Part shown: piece by piece, positions 1 to 4,953 of the stretch
Layout: every line of letters starts with the position of its first letter
How positions within the stretch are numbered: position 1 is the stretch's first letter
Assembly: GCA_020059985.1 (NCBI GenBank)
Contig: JAGVCI010000036.1
Span: 1 to 8,797 of the forward strand
Reading direction: 5' to 3'
DNA: 8,797 nucleotides
DNA from: Candidatus Peribacterales bacterium
GTDB lineage: Bacteria; Patescibacteriota; Gracilibacteria; Peribacterales; Peribacteraceae
Position numbers and translations under genes: made by a program
Notes under the pieces: model-generated
Databases searched by the model: none
Told to the model about the DNA's origin: nothing
What the model saw: only the letters and a program-made list of their open reading frames with translations

Positions 1-1
1 C

Positions 2-361
2 GTGAGTGCAGATCGCGAGATCGACTCTGTACTCGATCTTCTCGCTCCATCCGATGATGGTCCGCTCATGATGCAAGTGATCGAGGGTGTGCTCCGCGGA
101 TCCATCTTCATCAATCTCGCACTCATGGCGTTCAATCTCCTGCCAATCGCACCGCTCGATGGATCGAAGATCCTCCATATGTTCATCCCGCCGCGTTACG
201 AACACGAGTACGAGATTTTCATGGAGCGCGGCCCGTTCGTTCTGCTCATCCTCATCGTCCTCGGCATGGTGGTCGATCTTCCTATTCTCTCTGGATGGGT
301 CTTTATGATCATGACACCGTTTCTGGAGATAATGAACGCTGTGACGTCGGTAATCGGTTGA
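2..361 (+). CDS. M50-family (site-2-protease-like) membrane metalloprotease, 3' part
   Basis: C-terminal 119 residues of an intramembrane zinc metalloprotease; the 5' part lies outside the window, so the GTG at position 2 is probably just an internal valine codon. What is seen is the family's C-terminal signature FNLLPIAPLDG at residues 44-54 inside a hydrophobic stretch (about 34-52). In M50 proteases the Asp of this N-x-x-P-x-x-P-x-D-G motif (D53 here) is the third zinc ligand. A second strongly hydrophobic segment follows at about 78-108. The HExxH helix expected upstream is not in the window. Such proteins cleave membrane-spanning substrates; the short form without a visible PDZ domain is common in bacteria. 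The gene ends in TGA and is followed by a palindromic gap, so it looks like a separate transcription unit from the carbamoyltransferase operon. The family call is firm; the substrate is unknown. Confidence 0.85.
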   Translation: MSADREIDSVLDLLAPSDDGPLMMQVIEGVLRGSIFINLALMAFNLLPIAPLDGSKILHMFIPPRYEHEYEIFMERGPFVLLILIVLGMVVDLPILSGWVFMIMTPFLEIMNAVTSVIG

Positions 362-392
362 AACCTTTCTGAGAGATTTTGAAGAAATAGAA

Positions 393-450
393 GAAATCGA
401 AGCAATCGAGGATCCTGGCTATCTTCGAAATCCTCGATTCCCTCGATTTC
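393..450. repeat. Intergenic palindrome (REP-like hairpin)
   Basis: Arms 393-413 and 430-450 pair at 19 of 21 positions around a 16-nt loop. The arms are built from an iterated (G)AATCGA(G) unit, and the preceding bases 381-392 continue the same GAAGAAAT-like iteration. No T-tract follows on the plus strand, so it is not a textbook intrinsic terminator, though it sits 32 nt after the M50 stop codon and could stabilise or end that transcript. It looks like a member of a dispersed family rather than a one-off structure. Copy number cannot be judged from one window. Confidence 0.6.
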
Positions 451-458
451 CTGCACCG

Positions 459-472
459 TGCTACCCTACCCT
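459..472 (+). promoter_or_regulatory. Putative extended -10 promoter for the DUF5989-led operon
   Basis: A TG dinucleotide at 459-460, one base, then TACCCT at 462-467 fits an extended -10 element. The hexamer TACCCT recurs at 467-472, ending 7 nt before the ATG at 480. Initiation from the second hexamer would give an almost leaderless transcript; from the first, a leader of only a few bases. No Shine-Dalgarno sequence precedes the ATG. No convincing -35 element was seen. Confidence 0.35.
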
Positions 473-479
473 TAACTCT

Positions 480-638
480 ATGTCCAAGCTTTCGATCTTC
501 TCCGATGTCTGGGCCTTCATGCGCATCCGCAAGAAGTGGTGGCTGCTTCCCATCATCATGATGATCGTTCTTCTCGGACTTATCTTGGTATTCGCTCAGA
601 CATCACCACTCGCTCCATTCATCTATACGGTGTTTTAA
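480..638 (+). CDS. DUF5989 / SxtK-like small membrane protein
   Basis: A 52-aa protein of the DUF5989 type. Its N-terminus reads MSKLSIFSDVWAFMRIRKKW, followed by one transmembrane helix at about residues 21-40 and a short tail TSPLAPFIYTVF. The W-x-F-M-x-x-R-K-K-W-W-L-L-P pattern at the membrane edge and the S-P-x-A-P-F-I-Y-T tail are what I recognise as this family. Proteins of this kind (SxtK in saxitoxin clusters) are known from gene neighbourhoods next to SxtJ-like proteins and O-carbamoyltransferases, and the same neighbours follow here. The molecular function is not established; a membrane partner or scaffold for the carbamoyltransferase is inference. It is probably the first gene of the operon. 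The start is the only ATG giving the conserved N-terminus, and a -10-like element lies immediately upstream. Confidence 0.85.
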   Translation: MSKLSIFSDVWAFMRIRKKWWLLPIIMMIVLLGLILVFAQTSPLAPFIYTVF

Positions 639-674
639 GCTAAAGATGGAATGAAGCTCATCGAACAAACCATG

Positions 675-680
675 TAGAAT
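675..680 (+). promoter_or_regulatory. Putative -10 element for the SxtJ-like gene
   Basis: TAGAAT (5 of 6 matches to TATAAT) ends exactly 6 nt before the ATG at 687, the spacing expected if the transcript starts at the start codon. There is no Shine-Dalgarno sequence before this ATG. It may be an internal promoter for the SxtJ-like, carbamoyltransferase and hydrolase genes, within the 48-nt gap after the DUF5989 gene. Confidence 0.4.
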
Positions 681-686
681 TCGCAT

Positions 687-920
687 ATGAAGGTCCCCGC
701 ACCACTCCTCTGGCTTTGGAAAGGGTGGATGGCGTTTAGCCACGCACTCGGAAAAGTGATGAGTGCCATTCTTCTCACCGTGTTTTGGCTGACGGTTGTT
801 GCACTGTACGCGATTATTTTGAAAATCATTCGTATTCCAAAACTCTTTGCCACTGCGCCCGCAACATATTGGGTAGATAGCGAACCGCGAATAGAAAATG
901 ACATGCGTTACCCTTTCTAA
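687..920 (+). CDS. SxtJ-like small membrane protein
   Basis: A 77-aa protein resembling SxtJ-family membrane proteins found beside O-carbamoyltransferases. A hydrophobic segment spans about residues 22-47, preceded by a positively charged/aromatic lead (LWLWKGW). The C-terminal segment contains TYWVDSEPR (residues 60-68), matching the S-Y-W-x-x-R-like motif I associate with the family. SxtJ proteins are usually longer, with more hydrophobic N-terminal sequence, so this is a short form; nothing in the frame suggests a frameshift or truncation. The stop TAA overlaps the next ATG by one base (TAATG), which points to translational coupling with the carbamoyltransferase. Biochemical function is unknown for the family; a role in presenting substrate or anchoring the enzyme at the membrane is inference. 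The family call rests on motif and context together. Confidence 0.75.
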   Translation: MKVPAPLLWLWKGWMAFSHALGKVMSAILLTVFWLTVVALYAIILKIIRIPKLFATAPATYWVDSEPRIENDMRYPF

Positions 921-2680
921 TGACGAAGCCGATCTACATCCTCGGGATTTCGTGTTACTACCACGACAGCGCAGCGGTACTCCTCAAGGATGGAGAAGTG
1001 ATTTTCGCGGCGCAGGAGGAACGCTTCACGCGCGACAAACAGGATGACTCGTTTCCGATGCGCTCGATCGAAGCGGCATTCGCTCACGCGGGAATAACCA
1101 TCAATGATATTTCCGCGATCGGATTTTACGAGAAGCCACTGCTTAAATTTTTCGATCGCATTTTACAGATCACATTCAGTGTGTGGCCACGCGGATTGAT
1201 TCAATATCACGCGGCAATGCAGGAGTGGATGCAGAAAAAACTCTGGATCCCCCATCACATCAAAAAAAATCTAAACTACAAAGGAGACATCTTCTTCGTG
1301 CGTCATCACGAATCACACGCAGCATCCAGCTACTTCTGTTCCGGTTTCCCCGATGCCGCAATCGTGACAGTGGATGGTGTTGGTGAATGGGCAACGACGA
1401 CGATCGGGCATGGGAAAGGAAATGATTTTTCTCTGGTGAAAGAGATCCACTATCCGCATTCGCTCGGTCTCCTCTACTCCGCGCTCACGTATTACCTCGG
1501 CTTCCGCGTGAATAGCGCCGAGTACAAAGTGATGGGACTCGCACCGTACGGAGAACCGAAATACATGAAAGAAATGCATGAATTGGTCGACATCAAAGAA
1601 GATGGTAGTTTCCGCTTAAACCTCAAATACTTCACGTATCACTACGGTATGCGAATGACGGGGAGGGCGATCGAGAAGCTCTTCAAAGCGCCGCGGAGAA
1701 CACCCGAGGCAAAGCTGGAACAGTTCCATAAAGATGTGGCAGCAAGTCTCCAAAAGCTCACGGATGAAATGATGCTCGCGATGGCGCGTCACGCGAAGAA
1801 AATCTGTCCATCGGATTACTTATGTCTCGCGGGAGGCGTCGCGCTTAACTGTGTCGCAAACGGAAAGATTCTGAAGTCTGGACTCTATAAAGATATTTTC
1901 ATTCAGCCTGCTGCGGGTGATGCGGGTGGAGCACTCGGTGTCGCTCTCGCCATCTGGCATCGGCAGTTCAATGGAAAACGATTACCGAGAATGGAACATG
2001 TCTACCTTGGTGATGATTATTCCATGGAGAGCATCAGAGAACTTCTCAAGAAGAGAAATATTCCGTACGAAGAATTTAGTGATCAGAAAATTATTGAGGA
2101 GACCGCCAAACTTCTCGAAGGAGAAAATGTGATCGGATGGTTCCAAGGAAGAATGGAGTACGGTCCACGTTCGCTTGGGAATCGATCGATCATCGCGGAT
2201 GCACGGAACCGCGAGAACTGGCAGAAAGTGAACTTAAAAATAAAGTTCCGAGAATCGTTCCGTCCGTTCGCGCCGACCGTGCTCGAGGAACACACGAAAG
2301 ACTATTTCGATCTCGATCGTGAGAGTCCGTACATGTTACTCGTTGCGGATGTGCACCCGAATAAACGGAGTGAAATTCCTGCAGTCACACACGTCGATGG
2401 CTCTGCACGCATTCAGACAATCAACCGTGCGCAAAACGCAAAGTACTACGATCTCATCAAAGCGTTTAAGCAGCGTTCCGGCTGCGCCGTCATCATCAAC
2501 ACCTCGTTCAACGTTCGCGGCGAGCCGATCGTGCGTTCGCCAGAAGATGCGCTCAATTGCTTCCTAGGAACGTATATGGACTATCTCGTCCTCGGCAATA
2601 TCCTCCTCAAGAAGTCTGCACTGCCTGCCGAACTCCGAGAGAAACAGGAAGAATACGCAGGAAAATTTGGTCAGGATTGA
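920..2680 (+). CDS. O-carbamoyltransferase (NodU/CmcH/TobZ/SxtI family)
   Basis: A 586-aa, full-length carbamoyltransferase. The family makes carbamoyl-adenylate from carbamoyl phosphate and ATP in a YrdC-like C-terminal domain and transfers the carbamoyl group to a hydroxyl in the N-terminal ASKHA-fold domain. The N-terminal domain (about 1-350) starts with ILGISCYYHDSAA and contains HHESHAASSYF (129-139), VDGVGE (151-156) and AAGDAGG (331-337). H129, H133, D152 and D334 reproduce the spacing of the iron-binding residues described for TobZ. The C-terminal domain contains GWFQGRMEYGPRSLGNRS (406-423), FRESFRPFAP (443-452) and INTSFNVRGEPIV (526-538), all diagnostic. It is cytoplasmic, translationally coupled to the SxtJ-like gene upstream, and 3 nt from the SGNH hydrolase downstream. 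The acceptor (sugar of a surface glycan, or a small metabolite) cannot be read from sequence; surrounding sugar genes favour a sugar. Not a HypF or a tRNA threonylcarbamoyl enzyme, given the domain order. Confidence 0.96.
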   Translation: MTKPIYILGISCYYHDSAAVLLKDGEVIFAAQEERFTRDKQDDSFPMRSIEAAFAHAGITINDISAIGFYEKPLLKFFDRILQITFSVWPRGLIQYHAAMQEWMQKKLWIPHHIKKNLNYKGDIFFVRHHESHAASSYFCSGFPDAAIVTVDGVGEWATTTIGHGKGNDFSLVKEIHYPHSLGLLYSALTYYLGFRVNSAEYKVMGLAPYGEPKYMKEMHELVDIKEDGSFRLNLKYFTYHYGMRMTGRAIEKLFKAPRRTPEAKLEQFHKDVAASLQKLTDEMMLAMARHAKKICPSDYLCLAGGVALNCVANGKILKSGLYKDIFIQPAAGDAGGALGVALAIWHRQFNGKRLPRMEHVYLGDDYSMESIRELLKKRNIPYEEFSDQKIIEETAKLLEGENVIGWFQGRMEYGPRSLGNRSIIADARNRENWQKVNLKIKFRESFRPFAPTVLEEHTKDYFDLDRESPYMLLVADVHPNKRSEIPAVTHVDGSARIQTINRAQNAKYYDLIKAFKQRSGCAVIINTSFNVRGEPIVRSPEDALNCFLGTYMDYLVLGNILLKKSALPAELREKQEEYAGKFGQD

Positions 2681-2683
2681 TCT

Positions 2684-3712
2684 ATGATGGCCTCTATGCA
2701 CGCGCGAACAAAGAACGTGGCGGTCAATCTCGGTCTTCTCCTAGGAAGTTTAGTAATCTTCTTCGGCGGCGCGGAGTTGGCGCTGCGTCTCGGTAAAGTG
2801 ATCGAAGTGAATCCTCCACCGCCACAGATTTACGCGAGAAGCGAGAACCCGATCATCAGTTACCAGCTTCGCGCCGGAATTTCCGAACCGGCATTCAAGA
2901 CGACGGTGACGACGAATAGCCTGGGGTTTCGTTCACCAGAACTCGATGAACGCCCGGTGATCGCGGTGCTCGGAGACTCGATTACATTTGGTCATGGAGT
3001 CGAAGACACCGAGACGCTCCCCGCGCAGCTCGGTGCAGTGATTAATGAGTATCAATTCGTGAATGCCGGTGTGCCGGGCTATAACCTTCGTCAAGAGACG
3101 GCAACATTCACCGATCGCATCGCAGAGCTCAATCCTGCGGCGATCGTCCTCGTGTTTTTCCCGAATGATCTCGATGATCTGGAGACTGCGGTGCTCGCAG
3201 ACGATGGATCGCTCCATATGCCAGGAGACAAACCAGCGACCGAGACCTGTCACCCGATCGAAACGGGATTGCTTGGACTACTCCCCGGACGATGTTGGCT
3301 GGATCGGCACAGCGCGTTTTACACCTTCGTGAAGAAATTGGTCCAGCTCATCGGAAGCAATCGCCAGCTGGAAGAAGAGCAAAATGCATCGCGTGAGAAT
3401 CCGGAGGAGGACCCTGTCACATTCGCACAGCTGCGGCGCTACGAACGTGAGCTGGATGCATTTGTTGCCGCGTTACCGAGAAATCTTCCACGTCTCTTCA
3501 TTATCTGGCCGGATAGAAACCTCCACACGGAGAGTCGTCCGGAAATTCGAAGAGCGGCCGAGGAGCGAGGCTTCGCCGTCGTCGATCTCTACGATCACTT
3601 CGGAAACGAAATGGAGACGCTCCTCTGGGATACCGTGCATCCACATCCCGATGCCATTAAAGAAGCGGCTCTGTACATCAAAGAAAGCGTAGAAGCTCTT
3701 GCAGAGAAATAG
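2684..3712 (+). CDS. Membrane-anchored SGNH/GDSL-family hydrolase
   Basis: A 342-aa protein with an N-terminal signal-anchor helix (about residues 12-31) and an SGNH-fold domain. Block I is VLGDSITFGHG (95-105) with nucleophile S99; block II glycine lies in NAGVPGYN (G129); block III is FFPND (N161); block V is DTVHPHP with D316 and H319. All four catalytic or oxyanion-hole positions are present, so the enzyme should be active as an esterase or acyltransferase. An insertion of about 80 residues (167-247) between blocks III and V carries two cysteines (C189, C204) that could form a disulfide outside the membrane, then a Glu-rich stretch. AGGA at 2673-2676, 7 nt before the ATG, supports this start; a second ATG follows directly. 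SGNH proteins often accompany carbamoyltransferase/SxtJ/DUF5989 genes and may edit acyl groups on the same product. The substrate is unknown. Confidence 0.9.
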   Translation: MMASMHARTKNVAVNLGLLLGSLVIFFGGAELALRLGKVIEVNPPPPQIYARSENPIISYQLRAGISEPAFKTTVTTNSLGFRSPELDERPVIAVLGDSITFGHGVEDTETLPAQLGAVINEYQFVNAGVPGYNLRQETATFTDRIAELNPAAIVLVFFPNDLDDLETAVLADDGSLHMPGDKPATETCHPIETGLLGLLPGRCWLDRHSAFYTFVKKLVQLIGSNRQLEEEQNASRENPEEDPVTFAQLRRYERELDAFVAALPRNLPRLFIIWPDRNLHTESRPEIRRAAEERGFAVVDLYDHFGNEMETLLWDTVHPHPDAIKEAALYIKESVEALAEK

Positions 3713-3772
3713 AAAAAAACAAATTACAAATAGCAAATCCTTTGTAATTTGTTATTTGCTGTTTGTAATTTT
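3713..3772. terminator. AT-rich multi-arm palindrome; probable bidirectional terminator
   Basis: Two alternative hairpins share one left arm. Arms 3719-3730 and 3741-3752 pair perfectly over 12 bp (loop 10 nt). Arms 3722-3738 and 3754-3770 pair over 17 bp with one G-T wobble (loop 15 nt). A TTTT run follows on the plus strand (3769-3772) and an A-run at 3713-3719 becomes a T-run on the minus strand, so both the SGNH gene and the convergent glycosyltransferase could end here. The base composition is far more AT-rich than the flanking genes, and the iterated CAAATTACAAATAGCAAAT-type unit resembles a dispersed intergenic repeat. It overlaps the last codons of the minus-strand gene. Confidence 0.65.
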
Positions 3773-4912
3773 CTCAATGATTCTCTGCATTCTTAACTTC
3801 CAGTCGTACCATCGCGCTTTCTCGATTCGCTTTTCTCTCCTGGCAGGATCGGATGACAGTTCTTTGATGATCCCATCCGTGAGCGAGACCGGGTCACCGG
3901 GATGCACGAACGTCACAATGGAGTCATCGACGAAATCGTGAATGGGCGGAATATCCGCACAGACCGTGGGTTTACCCGCTGCCAAGTATTCGAGAACTTT
4001 GAGCGGAGACGTATCGCGCTTGAAAAACGGATGATCGAGATTGGGCGCGGGATACACGCACACATCCGCAGCGGCGAGCGCCGAGGGAACACGCGACGGT
4101 TGGATGGTGCCCTCGAAGCGCACGTCCTCCTCGGTGAGACCGAGAACTTTCGCAAGATGCTCGTATTCGTCGAGGGCCTTCACTGGTCCACCAACGATCC
4201 ATCCAAAGACTTTTGCGCCTTGCTTGAGAAGAGCGAAGGAATGCAGAAGTTCGCGCACTCCCTTCTCGATCGTATCTTGCGTCGTGAGTGAGCCCACGTA
4301 CGCAATCACCGGACGATCCTCGGGGAGACGCCATTCTTTTTTTGCAGTGCGTGCGTCGGGTAAATTCACGAATCGATCGAAGGTGACGCCGTCCCCTTCT
4401 ACCATCACGTGATCAGGCGAGACGCCCCACGAAAGTAATTCATCGCGCATCGGTCGCGTGAGACATACGACGAGAGCAGATCGACCACACAGCTCCACAA
4501 ATTTTTTCTTATTTCTCCGCGGCAATGTGTGAAGTTCAATAACGACTGGCTTGCCACTCTCGAGCAGCGGTGAGAGCAGAAGTGGAGAACGAACATAGAG
4601 AAGCTCAGTTTCACGCATGGAAAGAAACTCCCGAAGTTTGCGACCGTAGAAAAAAGACGTCACAAACATGGCGAGGAATCCTGGTATGAACGACGAACTC
4701 AGCGCATCGAAGGTTGGAATGCGCTCGATCGCAAATGTCGGCGTCACGCCGTAGTACGCATGCGGATCGCCGAGATCGTGCCCGGCAAGACCAGGACACA
4801 CGAGCGTCACGTCGTGGCCGAGGCTCGCAAGTGCAGAGCAGACTTCGGCCATCTGCTTTCCATGCGCTTTTTCGGTCGGAAACCGCGTGTGGGAAACGTA
4901 GGTTATTCGCAC
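3752..4912 (-). CDS. GT4-family glycosyltransferase (GT-B fold)
   Basis: Transfers a sugar from a nucleotide donor to a glycan or lipid acceptor in the cytoplasm. From GTG 4912 it is 386 aa. The N-terminal domain opens with RITYVSHTRFPTEKAHGKQM, a typical GT4 start with a flexible donor-side loop. The C-terminal domain opens at VIAYVGSLTTQDTIEKGV, continues with VRFEGTIQPSRVPSALAAAD, and has the donor-binding loop DTSPLKVLEYLAAGKPTV. The usual E-x7-E motif reads D-x7-E, a conservative change. GTG 4912 (protein starting VRITYVSH) is preferred over GTG 4927 because it matches the family start and has a -10-like TATGCT ending 6 nt upstream; neither has a Shine-Dalgarno. The last codons and the TAA lie within the intergenic palindrome, so the repeat supplied the C-terminus. 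It is transcribed divergently from the next glycosyltransferase and convergently to the SGNH gene. Donor and acceptor are not predictable. Confidence 0.9.
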   Translation of the reverse strand: MRITYVSHTRFPTEKAHGKQMAEVCSALASLGHDVTLVCPGLAGHDLGDPHAYYGVTPTFAIERIPTFDALSSSFIPGFLAMFVTSFFYGRKLREFLSMRETELLYVRSPLLLSPLLESGKPVVIELHTLPRRNKKKFVELCGRSALVVCLTRPMRDELLSWGVSPDHVMVEGDGVTFDRFVNLPDARTAKKEWRLPEDRPVIAYVGSLTTQDTIEKGVRELLHSFALLKQGAKVFGWIVGGPVKALDEYEHLAKVLGLTEEDVRFEGTIQPSRVPSALAAADVCVYPAPNLDHPFFKRDTSPLKVLEYLAAGKPTVCADIPPIHDFVDDSIVTFVHPGDPVSLTDGIIKELSSDPARREKRIEKARWYDWKLRMQRIIEKITNSK

Positions 4913-4918
4913 GGGGAA

Positions 4919-4924
4919 AGCATA
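4919..4924 (-). promoter_or_regulatory. Putative -10 element for the minus-strand glycosyltransferase
   Basis: On the minus strand the hexamer is TATGCT, preceded by TG and ending 6 nt before the GTG start at 4912. This matches the spacing seen at the other apparent leaderless starts. It lies 17 bp from the oppositely oriented -10 element at 4942-4947, so each hexamer sits where the other's -35 region would be. A sequence reading only; no conserved -35 was seen. Confidence 0.35.
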
Positions 4925-4938
4925 CACGTGGGGAACGG

Positions 4939-4947
4939 TGCTACCAT
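4939..4947 (+). promoter_or_regulatory. Putative extended -10 element for the plus-strand glycosyltransferase
   Basis: TG at 4939-4940, one base, then TACCAT at 4942-4947, ending exactly 6 nt before the ATG at 4954. The element closely resembles the one upstream of the DUF5989 gene (GTGCTACC shared by both). It favours the ATG at 4954 as a leaderless start and argues against the in-frame upstream ATG at 4714. Confidence 0.45.
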
Positions 4948-4953
4948 CTGTCC

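Noticed and set aside
362..479. A minus-strand open frame (to about 456) over the palindrome and M50 3' end
   Set aside because: Its start lies in the repeat and it runs antisense to the M50 motif; the Glu/Ile/Asp-rich peptide is just the translated repeat unit.
3902..4412. Overlapping plus-strand open frames over the minus-strand glycosyltransferase
   Set aside because: Composition (Arg/Ser/Thr-rich, no domain signatures) is that of antisense shadows; the minus-strand frame has clear GT4 motifs throughout.
4714..4953. In-frame 80-codon N-terminal extension of the plus-strand glycosyltransferase from ATG 4714
   Set aside because: It runs antisense through the conserved N-terminus of the divergent glycosyltransferase, is Arg/Ser-rich and unlike any GT domain, and the ATG at 4954 has a -10-like element at the right distance and a family-typical start.
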